Notes: generated from the letters alone by a model not told the origin. Shown: positions 11,945 to 21,738, counted from the first letter of the stretch. The stretch is DNA of 64,000 nucleotides from Bifidobacterium commune (GCF_900094885.1 NZ_FMBL01000001.1:462867-526866); one strand, 5' to 3'. Numbers and translations are program-made.

Positions 11945-12574
11945 ATGTCATCGTCTCAACAGACAAGTTTCGTCTCTAAACCAAATCTCAAGTGGCGCGT
12001 CGTGGATATCGCCGTCGCTTCCGTCATAGGTGTGGTCAGTACATTCGTCTATTGGGCGGCCGCTTTGTTATATGGCCCTATCGGTTCTCCTTTGGATGCA
12101 TTGGTTCCCGGTCTAGGAGGTCTGATGAATGGGTTCTGGCTTTTTGCAGGTCCACTTGCGGCGGTTATCGTTCGCAAACCCGGAGCGGCTACATATGCCG
12201 AAGTAGTTGCGGGTGTTCTGGAAGCATTGCTTGGCAATACGTGGGGAGGGAGTGAAACGTTCCTAATTGCGCTGGTTCAAGGTCTGTGCGCGGAAATCGT
12301 ATTCCTTTGCGTGGCGTACAAGGTCTGGAACGTAGTCACACTCACGCTTTCAGGTGCCGTTTCCGCTATCGGCTGTTGGATGTATACATTCTTCACTCAT
12401 CTGCAGGGTTTCAATATGACGGGTACGTACGGTCTTTGGTATCTGGTTGCTACGCTGATTTCCGGGGCGTTGGTGGCAGGGACGCTGATGTGGTATCTCT
12501 ATATCGCCATAGCCAACACTGGTGCCATTGACAAGTTCGCATCTGGACGACAGGTTCGTGCTGCCGCAAAGTGA
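11945..12574 (+). CDS. ykoE: YkoE-type substrate-binding (S) subunit of a thiamine-precursor ECF transporter
   Basis: 209 aa, very hydrophobic, with about five to six membrane helices ('VVDIAVASVIGVVSTFVYWA', 'ALVPGLGGLMNGFWLFAGPL', 'FLIALVQGLCAEIVFLC' and others). In YkoEDC systems this protein captures thiamine or hydroxymethylpyrimidine in the membrane. The TPP riboswitch immediately upstream and the ECF energising protein immediately downstream support the call. Start ATG 11945 follows GAAAGG; an upstream frame to 11864 lies inside the riboswitch and is not used. The stop is 38 bp before the preferred start of the next gene. Confidence 0.92.
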   Translation: MSSSQQTSFVSKPNLKWRVVDIAVASVIGVVSTFVYWAAALLYGPIGSPLDALVPGLGGLMNGFWLFAGPLAAVIVRKPGAATYAEVVAGVLEALLGNTWGGSETFLIALVQGLCAEIVFLCVAYKVWNVVTLTLSGAVSAIGCWMYTFFTHLQGFNMTGTYGLWYLVATLISGALVAGTLMWYLYIAIANTGAIDKFASGRQVRAAAK

Positions 12575-12612
12575 ATCGCGGCGCAATGGGATCAGGCATC
12601 GTGGAGGATCGC

Positions 12613-15357
12613 ATGCAAAACCAAAAAGTCGGTGATGGGGTTACGTGCCGCGGTAACGGCGACGGTGGTGAGTCTTCAGACAGTGATTCGTCACGGGACT
12701 CGACCGCTTCGTTAGCCGAAGGCAATTCATATGAGAAGCCATTCGCCGAGGTTTCGCCTTCCTCTATTCGTTTCGTGCATTGGGGGTATCGCCACGCTTC
12801 ACGCCGGCATTTTGCTGTCCGTGGGCTTGATCTCGATATCCGAGCCGGCGAGCATGTGCTGCTTCTTGGTGCCTCAGGCATAGGCAAGTCGACGATTCTT
12901 GAGGGCGCTTCAGGTTTGTTGGGAGATCAGATCACCGCCAATGGGGTTCCTACCGGACAAACATCGAACAAGCATGTGGTTGCCGTCGAGGATTCTGAAG
13001 GCGGGATAACCGAGGGCTCCATTCTTGTTGACGGTATCCCAGCTGTATCCGCTCGTGGTCGTGTCGGTCTTGTTCTTCAGGATCCTGACGCCCAGATGAT
13101 TTTCGAACGTCTTGGTGACAATGTGGCGTTCGGTCCTGAGAATATGGGTGTTCCACGTCCGGAAATCTGGCACAGGGTTGAGCAAAGCCTTTCAGCGGTC
13201 GGTCTCCAAGGATTACAACTTTATCGTTCCACCATGCACTTGAGCGGCGGACAGATGCAGCGATTAGCCTTGGCGGGTGTACTAGCGATGCAGCCAGGGG
13301 CTCTTCTCTTGGACGAACCGACCGCCAACTTGGATCCGGAAGGGGTCAAGCAGGTTGTCGGTGCCGTCCGTGACGCTCTGGAACGCAGCGAAACAACCAT
13401 GTTGTTGGTAGAACATCGTGCGGGTCCGTGGATCGATTTGATCGATAGGGTCATTGTTCTCGGACCTGCGCCTGAGAGCCGTGCTGAGGACACGGTCGCT
13501 CGCGAAGACGGTGGAAGTGATTTCGCTGAGTTCCGCCGAACCGTCGTGGTCGCTGACGGTACTCCCGATGAGGTATTCGGTGATCGGCGGCTCGATTTTG
13601 CCGATTTGGGCATTTGGGTGCCTGAACGATATCGTCGGCCTGAAGATGTGATACGTCGAATCCGTAACGATGAAGAGCCAGATAGCGATCCGGCATGCGG
13701 AGACGGAACGACATTACTTTCGACCAAAGATTTGGCGATCGGCCGAGATGGCACGGCCATAGCCCGGAATATCGATATTTCGTTTGCTTCTGAGCAAATA
13801 ACCGCGTTTGTTGGGCACAACGGTGTTGGAAAATCGACCCTGTCGTTGACATTGGCCGGTCTTTTGCGTCCGGTTTCGGGAAATGTCGAAGCCTCGCAGA
13901 TTTTGACAAAGGATGCGTCCGGTGGTTCGCCGATTGGTTGGACCTCAACCCAGCTCGCGTCTCGCATCTCATACGTGTTCCAGAATCCCGAGCATCAGTT
14001 TGCTAGAGGAAGCGTGCTTGAAGAGGTGATGCTCGGTCCTCTGCGCACTGGAATGAATGAAGAAGAAGCAAGAGAAAAGGCCTTGGGCCTACTTCGTCGG
14101 TTCGGTCTTTGCCAGTACGCCACTGTCAATCCGTATACTCTGTCCGGAGGCGAGAAACGACGTTTGACGGTGGCGGCATCGTTGGCGGCAGCTCCGAAGA
14201 TCATTGTGCTTGACGAACCGACTTTCGGTCAGGATCGGCGTACATGGATGCAGATCGTTTCTCTAATACATTCACTGCGCGGTGATGGGGTAAGTGTCAT
14301 CGTCGTCACCCACGACCGCGATCTGGTTACTGCGCTTGGTGCCCGCGTTGTTGAACTCCGGGCGGTATCCCACGTCGAAGAGGTTGCGGCGAGGCCGGTA
14401 ACCCAGGCATTGTCCGCATCCGACACCTCGCTGACCGATAAGGTTGGACGCCAAGGTCTCGACCACAACGTAGGTGTAACGCAAAACGGTACGAATGCAA
14501 CGCAGCGCGATAATGATGAATGGGATTCCGGCGTTTTGTCTGAAACCGTCACCGTTAGTCCGGTCTGCTCCCGAGATGAGAAGGAACGGCAGTCAAGTCG
14601 TTCAACGGTTCTTGCCTCGCTGAATCCGACATTCAGGCTGTTCGGCGGTTTCATTGCTGCGGTGCCGCTGATACTGAGCCTTGACTGTGTATCGTCAGGT
14701 CTTGCATTGCTCATTGAATTCATCCTGTTTGCTTGCATTGGGCTTTCACCGTGGCGTGTGGTCAAATCGACCTGGCCTGTTTTTATCGGAGCACCCGGAT
14801 CGGCGCTCGCCGTCTTGCTGTATGGCAAGGAAGGCGGACGAATCTGGTGGCATTGGGCAATGATTACTGTCACCGACCGTTCGTCCCTTCTTGCACTCGC
14901 CACCGGCATCCGTATCTTGGCTGTCGGTATACCGGCAATCATTGCCGTGCTTGGGGTTGAAACCACAGACCTTGCCGATTCGTTCAGCCAGATTCTTCAT
15001 CTTCCAGATCGCTTTGTTTACGGCGGTCTGGCCGGAATGCGTCTGTTTGCCGTGTTGCGAGACGATTGGTACGCACTCGCCGCTTCGCGCCGTTCGCGCG
15101 GGCTTGGCGACGAAAACAAGATTAAGGCGTTCTTCCCTCAGACCTTTGCATTGTTGGTCCTGTCCATCCGCCGCTCCACAACGTTGGCCACGGCCATGGA
15201 GGCGCGCGGCTTCGGCGGAAAAAATCCCAGAACCCATGCCAGGGTGAGCCGAGTGAACACACGTGATTGGCTCTTTGTCATCGTGTGTGCCGCAGTTCCG
15301 ACGCTTTCCCTCATTGTCGCCGCTTTCGCGGGAACGTTCACCTTCTTTGGAGGGTGA
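12613..15357 (+). CDS. Fused ECF transporter: ATPase-ATPase-transmembrane T subunit (YkoD-YkoC)
   Basis: One 914-aa chain carries the whole energising module. ATPase 1 has Walker A GASGIGKS (Lys92), signature LSGGQ and Walker B LLLDEPT. ATPase 2 has Walker A GHNGVGKS (Lys407), Q-loop 'YVFQNPEHQ', signature LSGGE and IIVLDEPT. After a polar linker (about 600-670) comes an EcfT-like membrane domain with about five helices and two Ala-Arg-Gly coupling-type motifs (SRRSRGLG, AMEARGFGG). It should power YkoE. ATG 12613 is chosen for its SD (GGAGG, 5-nt spacing). GTG 12571, which overlaps the ykoE stop, would add 14 residues but has no SD. Controlled by the upstream TPP riboswitch. Confidence 0.92.
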   Translation: MQNQKVGDGVTCRGNGDGGESSDSDSSRDSTASLAEGNSYEKPFAEVSPSSIRFVHWGYRHASRRHFAVRGLDLDIRAGEHVLLLGASGIGKSTILEGASGLLGDQITANGVPTGQTSNKHVVAVEDSEGGITEGSILVDGIPAVSARGRVGLVLQDPDAQMIFERLGDNVAFGPENMGVPRPEIWHRVEQSLSAVGLQGLQLYRSTMHLSGGQMQRLALAGVLAMQPGALLLDEPTANLDPEGVKQVVGAVRDALERSETTMLLVEHRAGPWIDLIDRVIVLGPAPESRAEDTVAREDGGSDFAEFRRTVVVADGTPDEVFGDRRLDFADLGIWVPERYRRPEDVIRRIRNDEEPDSDPACGDGTTLLSTKDLAIGRDGTAIARNIDISFASEQITAFVGHNGVGKSTLSLTLAGLLRPVSGNVEASQILTKDASGGSPIGWTSTQLASRISYVFQNPEHQFARGSVLEEVMLGPLRTGMNEEEAREKALGLLRRFGLCQYATVNPYTLSGGEKRRLTVAASLAAAPKIIVLDEPTFGQDRRTWMQIVSLIHSLRGDGVSVIVVTHDRDLVTALGARVVELRAVSHVEEVAARPVTQALSASDTSLTDKVGRQGLDHNVGVTQNGTNATQRDNDEWDSGVLSETVTVSPVCSRDEKERQSSRSTVLASLNPTFRLFGGFIAAVPLILSLDCVSSGLALLIEFILFACIGLSPWRVVKSTWPVFIGAPGSALAVLLYGKEGGRIWWHWAMITVTDRSSLLALATGIRILAVGIPAIIAVLGVETTDLADSFSQILHLPDRFVYGGLAGMRLFAVLRDDWYALAASRRSRGLGDENKIKAFFPQTFALLVLSIRRSTTLATAMEARGFGGKNPRTHARVSRVNTRDWLFVIVCAAVPTLSLIVAAFAGTFTFFGG

Positions 15358-15531
15358 TTTGCATTCGGTTGACTGTCGCCTATTGACGACACGTGGAGTT
15401 AGAACTTTGTGGTCAACGTGACGGCTTGACAGGCTAAAGCCATATCCACATACACATACATGAAGTACAGAAACCACCTTCGAGCTTTGGTGTTCGTGTC
15501 GTTGCCGTAGCTGTCGCGTACAGTGGGAATC

Positions 15532-16563
15532 ATGCCTTTCAATCAGCACATCATTGATAGCACCAAGTCCGAACGAGTGCGGCGTGTGGCGGAGCTTGAA
15601 AAGACCAAGGCGCGCAAAAAGTCCGGGAAGTTTCTTATTGAAGGTCCGCAGTCGGTTCGTGAAATCGTTCGGTGGATGCCTGAGGCGGTCGTTGATTGCT
15701 ACGTGCAGACTGGTGATCAACAGCATGAAATGATATCGCCGGTAGTTGAGAACATCGCGGATGAGGCGGATAAGGGTGGGCTTTATATTCACAGGGTCAC
15801 CGGTGAGGTGATGCATCGTATGAGCACGGATGCACAGGGTATCCTTGCTGTGGGTGATCTGGAAGTCATGCAGCGTTGTATGGACGAGGCGTTTACAGGC
15901 AATCAAACCGGTACCGGAAACGACACACAAGCCGTCCATAACTTATTGACCCGCGGAACAGAGATCAGAAGTGACGCTGAAATGAACCACATTTCAGATG
16001 GTACACTGACGACGCGGGCACAAGAAACATTTCATTCCGGTCCTGTAAGCAATACCGTTGCAGCGTTCTGGCAGATTCGTGATCCCGGGAACGCCGGTAC
16101 GGTAATTCGTACTGCTGACGCAGCAGGTGCCAGAGCAGTGATATTCGTCGATGACTGCGTTGACAGGTTCAACCCCAAGGTTATCCGTTCCTCGGCGGGC
16201 TCACTGTTTCATGTGCCGGTTGTCACTATGGGCACCGAAGAGTTTTTCATATGGGCGTTGGGGCAACACAATGATCTGATAGCTGCCGACGTCTATGGTA
16301 CGCAACAGAACAGGCCCGAGTCCCTGATTGAAGTCATTCGGAGCTATTACGAAGATGCAAAGCGAGGCAGGCGCACTAATGCTTCACACACGATTCTGTT
16401 CGGCAATGAAGCACGTGGTTTGCCGGACTGGGTACTTGAGCGTGTGAACAGTATCGTCTCCATCCCATTGTATGGCAAAGCTGAATCGCTTAATCTCGCA
16501 ACCAGCACTTCGGTCCTGCTTTTTACATTGGCAATGGCTCGTGACATAGAACAAGGTGTGTAA
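15532..16563 (+). CDS. SpoU/TrmH-family rRNA (guanosine-2'-O-)methyltransferase
   Basis: 343 aa. The N-terminal substrate-binding domain is L30e-like ('KFLIEGPQSVREIVRW'). The SPOUT catalytic domain has motif 1 'IRDPGNAGTVIRTADAAGA' (Asn/Arg), motif 2 'ILFGNEARGLP' and motif 3 'SIPLYGKAESLNLATSTSVLL', which forms the knotted SAM site. Such enzymes 2'-O-methylate 23S rRNA or tRNA. A polar insertion of about 55 residues (roughly 120-175) separates the two domains. ATG 15532 is the first solid start; GTG 15523 is possible. The specific modified nucleotide is unknown. It lies upstream of pheS but with a separate promoter region between. Confidence 0.88.
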   Translation: MPFNQHIIDSTKSERVRRVAELEKTKARKKSGKFLIEGPQSVREIVRWMPEAVVDCYVQTGDQQHEMISPVVENIADEADKGGLYIHRVTGEVMHRMSTDAQGILAVGDLEVMQRCMDEAFTGNQTGTGNDTQAVHNLLTRGTEIRSDAEMNHISDGTLTTRAQETFHSGPVSNTVAAFWQIRDPGNAGTVIRTADAAGARAVIFVDDCVDRFNPKVIRSSAGSLFHVPVVTMGTEEFFIWALGQHNDLIAADVYGTQQNRPESLIEVIRSYYEDAKRGRRTNASHTILFGNEARGLPDWVLERVNSIVSIPLYGKAESLNLATSTSVLLFTLAMARDIEQGV

Positions 16564-16662
16564 AGAACCTGTCGAGATGGCAATCGTTGACTGCTGAAAC
16601 GAGCATAAGCGGGCAAGACGGTATGTCGAGTCATATTGAAAGAATGAAAAGGCTGTAAACGC

Positions 16663-16690
16663 TTGGGATTCATGACTTTTCGTATATGAT
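16663..16690 (+). promoter_or_regulatory. Candidate promoter for pheST
   Basis: TTGGGA (16663-16668) and TATGAT (16685-16690) are 16 bp apart, 44 bp before the pheS start. The -10 is good and the -35 is weak. No T-box features were seen. Confidence 0.35.
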
Positions 16691-16733
16691 CGCAGATGTT
16701 TTCAAGATTTGAAAATCAAAGGAAAGGGTACTT

Positions 16734-17801
16734 GTGGCACAGAGTGCGGCATTCGATGCGGGAGCAGTGACCGATGCGGTCGCCGAAGCCATCGAGAAAA
16801 TAAAGAGTGCCTCCACCGTGGAGGAGCTCAAAGCCATCAAGTCGGAGTACGCCGGAGCGGAATCGGTGATGACCCAGGCGAGTCGAGTCATCGGCTCATT
16901 GCCTGCGGAGGAAAAGAAGAGCGCCGGTCAGCTTATGGGTAAATTACGCGCTGATTTCGGACGTGCGTTGGGTCTCAAGGAAGCCCAAGTCAAAGCAGAA
17001 GAGGAGGCCAGACAGCTGGCTGAGGAAACGGTTGACATGACTTTGCCGGTCAACCGCAAGCCGCTGGGTGCTCGCCATCCGTTGCCCAAGCTGATGGAGG
17101 ACATCGAAGACCTTTTTATCTCAATGGGCTGGCAGATTTCCACTGGTCCCGAGATTGAGAGCGAATGGTACGATTTCGACGCGTTGAACTTTGGTCCGGA
17201 CCATCCTGCACGTCAGATGCAGGACACGTTCTATGTCAAAGGAAATCAGGCCAAGGACGCCGCAGGATTCGTGGGTAGTAACATGGTGCTGCGCACACAA
17301 ACTTCGTCCGATCAGGTGCGTGCCCTTCTTACGCGAGGTGTACCGCTCTACATTGCCTCTCCTGGTCGTGTGTTCCGTACTGATGAACTTGATGCCACAC
17401 ATACGCCCGTCTTTCATCAATGCGAAGCCTTGGCTGTTGATAAGGGTCTGACTATGGGTGACCTGAAAGGTGTTCTCGACAAGCTCGCGGTGACGATGTT
17501 TGGACCGGAAGCCAAGAGTCGTCTGCGCCCAAGCTATTTCCCGTTCACCGAACCAAGCGCTGAGCTAGACCTGTGGTTCCCTGACAAAAAGGGCGGTCCG
17601 GGTTGGATTGAATGGGGTGGCTGTGGCATGGTTAACCCCAACGTGCTGCGTTCGGCCGGTCTGGATCCCGAAGTTTATACCGGCTTCGCGTTCGGTGTGG
17701 GCATGGAGCGCACATTGTTGCTGCGCCACGATATCAACGACATGCACGACCTTGTCGAAGGTGACGTGCGTTTCAGCAAACAGTTCGTGATGGGGGAGTG
17801 A
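16734..17801 (+). CDS. pheS: Phenylalanyl-tRNA synthetase, alpha subunit
   Basis: 355 aa; forms the catalytic half of the (alpha-beta)2 enzyme that charges tRNA-Phe. An N-terminal coiled-coil (about 1-95, Lys/Glu/Ala-rich) leads into the class II core. Motif 1 region is 'GWQISTGPEIESEWYDFDAL', motif 2 'GRVFRTDELDATHTPVFHQCE', and motif 3 'AFGVGMERTLLLRH', with 'SYFPFTEPSAELDLWF' in the Phe pocket. Start is GTG 16734 with SD GGAAAGG; the next ATG is too far in. pheT follows after 6 bp, so the two are co-translated. Confidence 0.97.
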   Translation: MAQSAAFDAGAVTDAVAEAIEKIKSASTVEELKAIKSEYAGAESVMTQASRVIGSLPAEEKKSAGQLMGKLRADFGRALGLKEAQVKAEEEARQLAEETVDMTLPVNRKPLGARHPLPKLMEDIEDLFISMGWQISTGPEIESEWYDFDALNFGPDHPARQMQDTFYVKGNQAKDAAGFVGSNMVLRTQTSSDQVRALLTRGVPLYIASPGRVFRTDELDATHTPVFHQCEALAVDKGLTMGDLKGVLDKLAVTMFGPEAKSRLRPSYFPFTEPSAELDLWFPDKKGGPGWIEWGGCGMVNPNVLRSAGLDPEVYTGFAFGVGMERTLLLRHDINDMHDLVEGDVRFSKQFVMGE

Positions 17802-17807
17802 ACCGCA

Positions 17808-20411
17808 ATGCCAATGGTAGATATTGACTGGCTGAAGGAACATGTCGAGGTTCCGGCGGGGCTCACATATGAGCAACTCGCCAAGGATCTGGTTCGCGTA
17901 GGGCTAGAAGAGGAAGAGATTCACGCTTCGCAGCTCACGGGTCCCATCGTTGTCGGTTATGTTGTGGATTGCACTCCGGAACCGCAGAAGAACGGCAAGG
18001 TCATCAACTGGTGTCACGTCGATGTCGGTGACGAGTACAACGAGACCGACGAGAACGGCAACAAGGTTCCGCGTGGCATCATCTGCGGCGCACCCAACAT
18101 GGCGGCAGGGGAGAAGGTCGTTGTCGCTCTTCCGGGTGCCGTGCTTCCCGGTGACTTTAAAATCGAGCCGCGCAAGACATACGGCCATATTTCGAACGGT
18201 ATGTGCGCCTCCGAACGTGAGCTTGGTTTGGGCAGCGACCACAATGGCATTATCCTGCTTGACAATTACGGTTTCAGCAAAGAAGAGGCCGACGCACTGA
18301 GGCCAGGTGACGATGCGATGCATCTGCTGCATCTGGATCAGCCGATTTTGGAAATCAACATCACTCCGGATCGTGGTTATACGCTTTCATACCGCGGTGT
18401 GGCACGTGAGTATCACCATTCCACAGGTGCAACCTACACCGATCCGGCCGTCGTGTTGAATGACGAAATTGCGCAGACTGTAGACAGTGACGAAAGCGAC
18501 CTTCACATCGAGATCGAAGACAGCTTTCCGATTCACGGCGTCAACGGATGCGATCGTTACTACGCCCGATCTGTGCATAATTTCGATCCTTCGGCACAGA
18601 CTCCGAGCTGGATGCGCCGTCGTTTGATGCGCGCCGGCATTCGCTCGATTTCATTGGCCGTGGATGTGACCAACTACGTGATGCTTGATTTGGGTCAGCC
18701 CATGCATGCTTACGACCTCGATAAGATCGAACAGCCGATTGTGGTACGTCGTGCCATACAAGGTGAGAACCTAACAACGCTTGATGGCAAAACCCACGAG
18801 TTGAACGTCGAAGACCTTCTCATCACGGATTCGCCCGACGGCAAGCGTGGTTCGCGCATCCTGGGTCTTGCTGGCGTCATGGGTGGATTGTACGGGGAAG
18901 TTACCGCGGACACTAAGAACATTCTTCTTGAAGCAGCACATTTTGATCAGGTGACTGTTGCGAGGTCCGCTCGCCGACACAAGACGCCTTCTGAAGCGGC
19001 GAAGCGTTTCGAACGTGGTGTGGACTACGAACTTCAGCCGGCGGCTGTACAGATGGCGTCTGATTTGTTGGCGAAATACGGTGATGCCTGTCCGTCAGGC
19101 GCCGCTGTCGATGTCAATAATACCGAACCGCGTGAAGCCATCGATTTCAAGCTCATCGAAACCAAGCGTCTGACCGGCTTGGATACTTCTGAGGATCGTA
19201 TCCGCGAGATTCTTGAGGACATCGGGTGCACTGTTGAGGACACTGCGGTCGAAGGCCACATTTCCGTCGTTCCGCCCACATGGCGTCCGGATATGACCAT
19301 GCCTTGCGATTTGGTAGAAGAGGTGGCGCGTCTTGTCGGTTATGACGAAATTCCGGTAACCGTGCCACCGGCACCGGTGAAAGGTAATGTTGGACTGACT
19401 GCCGACCAGCGACGTCAACGCGAAGTGGCCAACGAGTTGGCTGAATACGGTTTGATAGAAACACTGAGTTATCCTTTCGTCGGCGACGCTGATTTCAAGG
19501 CGTTCGGTTATGACTTCGATGAGATTAAACCGATAAGCGTGGAAGTCGCGAATCCGTTGGCTGGCGATAGGCCATACCTGCGCCGGACGATTTTGCTGAC
19601 GTTGGCCCAGACCGTTCAGCGAAATCTTCGTCGCGGTATCGAGAACGTGTCGCTTTACGAAATTGGTCATGTTTATCTTTGGGATCCTAAAGCTCCTGCC
19701 ATTCCGGCCTTACCCGGCGCTCTGCGTCCCAGCGACGAACAGCTTGAAGCTCTTGATGCTGGGTTGCCAGAGCAGCCGTTGCACGTTGCGGCCATTCTCA
19801 CGGGAAAAGCGATCGAAACCGGTTGGATTGGTGAAAGCCGCAATGTGGATTACACAGATGCGCTGGAGGCCATGAGCCGTGTGGTCGATCGTCTTGGAGC
19901 GGATGTTTCCCTCGTGCAACCCGAACCTCAGAATGCGCCGGTTCAGTGGCATCCCGGACGTTGTGCAAAAGTGATGGTAGACGAGACGTTCGTCGGTATG
20001 GTCGGTGAGTTGCATCCGCATGTCAACGCCGATCTCGGTTTGCCTGAGCATTCCGCCGCATTCGAGCTGAACTTGACCGATCTTTTTGCCATGTTGAGTG
20101 GTAAACCGGTACAGGCCAAGCCTGTTTCCACGTTCCCGCCGATCAAGCAGGATCTTGCTTTCACGGTTCCCGATACGGTTACCGCAGCGCAATTGCAGCA
20201 GGTTATCAGGGAGGCAGTTGGCGACAATCTCGAGTCCATCGAGTTGTTTGACGTTTTCTCGGGTAATCAGCTGGGGGAACACCAGAAGTCGCTGGCTTAT
20301 TCGGTTACTTTCCGCTCTCCGGACAGGACGTTGACCGGAAACGATGCCGAGGTTTTCAGGGCTGCAATCGTTAATAAGGCACAAGCCATCGGCGCTGAAC
20401 TGAGGGCCTGA
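17808..20411 (+). CDS. pheT: Phenylalanyl-tRNA synthetase, beta subunit
   Basis: 867 aa. Ordered domains: tRNA-binding/EMAP-like OB domain (about 40-160, 'GKVINWCHVDVGDEYNETDE'), B3/B4 editing domain that clears mischarged Tyr-tRNA-Phe, two B5 segments, a catalytically inactive synthetase-like core, and a C-terminal ferredoxin-fold anticodon-binding domain (about 770-867, 'STFPPIKQDLAFTVPDTVTA'). Start ATG 17808 has a strong SD (GGGGGAG). Length is normal for the long bacterial form. Operon with pheS. Confidence 0.97.
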   Translation: MPMVDIDWLKEHVEVPAGLTYEQLAKDLVRVGLEEEEIHASQLTGPIVVGYVVDCTPEPQKNGKVINWCHVDVGDEYNETDENGNKVPRGIICGAPNMAAGEKVVVALPGAVLPGDFKIEPRKTYGHISNGMCASERELGLGSDHNGIILLDNYGFSKEEADALRPGDDAMHLLHLDQPILEINITPDRGYTLSYRGVAREYHHSTGATYTDPAVVLNDEIAQTVDSDESDLHIEIEDSFPIHGVNGCDRYYARSVHNFDPSAQTPSWMRRRLMRAGIRSISLAVDVTNYVMLDLGQPMHAYDLDKIEQPIVVRRAIQGENLTTLDGKTHELNVEDLLITDSPDGKRGSRILGLAGVMGGLYGEVTADTKNILLEAAHFDQVTVARSARRHKTPSEAAKRFERGVDYELQPAAVQMASDLLAKYGDACPSGAAVDVNNTEPREAIDFKLIETKRLTGLDTSEDRIREILEDIGCTVEDTAVEGHISVVPPTWRPDMTMPCDLVEEVARLVGYDEIPVTVPPAPVKGNVGLTADQRRQREVANELAEYGLIETLSYPFVGDADFKAFGYDFDEIKPISVEVANPLAGDRPYLRRTILLTLAQTVQRNLRRGIENVSLYEIGHVYLWDPKAPAIPALPGALRPSDEQLEALDAGLPEQPLHVAAILTGKAIETGWIGESRNVDYTDALEAMSRVVDRLGADVSLVQPEPQNAPVQWHPGRCAKVMVDETFVGMVGELHPHVNADLGLPEHSAAFELNLTDLFAMLSGKPVQAKPVSTFPPIKQDLAFTVPDTVTAAQLQQVIREAVGDNLESIELFDVFSGNQLGEHQKSLAYSVTFRSPDRTLTGNDAEVFRAAIVNKAQAIGAELRA

Positions 20412-20536
20412 GCAACAAAGGGTCCTGAGCAACAAAATTGCAAGTCAGACATCTTAGGATGTTATACAATTACGGAGTCAGCGTGTCAATTCTACGTAGA
20501 CTCTGTAATAACAATGTCATGGATATGGAAAGCGGC

Positions 20537-21445
20537 ATGATGAACGAATCTCCCAACCCGTTTGACGGATTAGAACTGAAAGACAACCTTTCTTCACCCA
20601 ACGATGTGCAGCCTGCCGGACAGAGTCCGGGACTGATGCCGTATGGTCAGGCAGGGGATAATCGTTCCGTGACCGATAGTGATGGTGCAACTGGGGAAAT
20701 TCAGGCACGGCCTGTCGTTACGCAGCCGCAATATGGACAGACGCAAGCTCCTGAATTCGGTGCTTTGATAAGCCAGTTCCCTTCCGGTTACGACCCTTAT
20801 CTTTACGGCAAGCCTGATGAGGAGGTCTTGCAACAGAGCGGCAATGATAGCCGGCTTCAGCAGAATCAGGGCAATAGAAACGGCAATGCTCACAATGGTG
20901 GTTGGAATGAGAACAACGCTAATCCGATGAACGGGTATTTTGGTAGGGGCAACGGCCAAAATGACCGGAGCAGCGTACCTAATGGCGGTTTCGGACAGAT
21001 GGCCGGTAATGGATATGACGGCAATTCGAATGGGTTCAACGGTCAACAGCGGTATAACGGGGGTCAAGCGCCCTTGGCTGGTGGGCCGGGGGCGCCAGGG
21101 TATCAACCGGATATCCGCAACGGTGTTGATATGAATGACCCGATTCAGAATCCGCTGAAAGGTCATTGGGATCCGATGGCGATCGTTTCAATCATTCTGC
21201 TGTTTCTTCCTATCGTGTTTTTGCCGATTGTTACCGGGGCTATTTCCATGTGGCGAACAAAAAAATACCATATGAAGGGCTTCTGGGCGGCTGCTGTATG
21301 TGTGGCGTTGGGCGTGGTGACCACACTATTTCAGATTTGGCTTCTTACCAAAGGCATCAGCGCCGATGACCTGATGCAACAGTTGCTCAATCAATACTCG
21401 CCAAGCGGCACCGGCAATGGCGGAGACAGTCTGGTCACTGCGTGA
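20537..21445 (+). CDS. DUF4190-like membrane protein with Gly/Asn/Gln-rich N-terminus
   Basis: 302 aa. The first ~200 residues are low-complexity (Gly, Asn, Gln, Pro), for example 'NQGNRNGNAHNGGWNENNAN'. Two membrane helices then follow (~ residues 212-235 'MAIVSIILLFLPIVFLPIVT' and ~250-275) with a short 'SMWRTKKYHMKG' loop, the pattern of DUF4190 proteins. The tail ends in a short polar segment. Function is unknown. ATG 20537/20540 have an SD (GGAAAG); ATG 20519 and a longer frame to 20438 lack one and overlap promoter-like sequence. Probably a stand-alone gene ended by the terminator at 21465. Confidence 0.72.
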   Translation: MMNESPNPFDGLELKDNLSSPNDVQPAGQSPGLMPYGQAGDNRSVTDSDGATGEIQARPVVTQPQYGQTQAPEFGALISQFPSGYDPYLYGKPDEEVLQQSGNDSRLQQNQGNRNGNAHNGGWNENNANPMNGYFGRGNGQNDRSSVPNGGFGQMAGNGYDGNSNGFNGQQRYNGGQAPLAGGPGAPGYQPDIRNGVDMNDPIQNPLKGHWDPMAIVSIILLFLPIVFLPIVTGAISMWRTKKYHMKGFWAAAVCVALGVVTTLFQIWLLTKGISADDLMQQLLNQYSPSGTGNGGDSLVTA

Positions 21446-21464
21446 ATGGCAGAGTGTCAAAACG

Positions 21465-21506
21465 AAATCCTCATTCCATGATCAATTGGGATGAGGATTT
21501 TATTTT
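21465..21506 (+). terminator. Rho-independent terminator after the DUF4190-like gene
   Basis: AAATCCTCAT pairs perfectly with ATGAGGATTT around a 16-nt loop and is followed by TATTTT. It lies 19 bp after the stop and isolates the arginine cluster. Confidence 0.88.
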
Positions 21507-21683
21507 GCTCGAGTGCTTAGCTGAAGCTCCTCTTCTAACAGCAGATAGACGAAGATATTCGAATAGAGGTTCCTGTTTGTAAGGGCTTCGCCTTCCCGTC
21601 AAATACTTGTGACGAGTTGTCCGTTCGTGGATGCTGATTACTGCATCTCTATTTGGTGAAGTCCATAATGTGAATGAATAACT

Positions 21684-21711
21684 ATGCGTAATGATGTATA
21701 TATGTATTATA
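21684..21711 (+). promoter_or_regulatory. Candidate ArgR site before argC
   Basis: AT-rich stretch with repeated ATGTAT-like elements (ATGCGTA, ATGTATAT, ATGTATTAT) 28 bp before argC. It shares the (A/G)ATNTATAT core with sites before argF and argG. ArgR binding is inferred from the pathway context and the shared core. Confidence 0.4.
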
Positions 21712-21738
21712 GCTCACGAAAAGATGGAAAGGGATGAC

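Noticed and set aside
14746..15939. 397-aa frame antisense to the ECF fusion and the methyltransferase
   Set aside because: Spans two clear plus-strand genes, His/Arg-rich, no motif.
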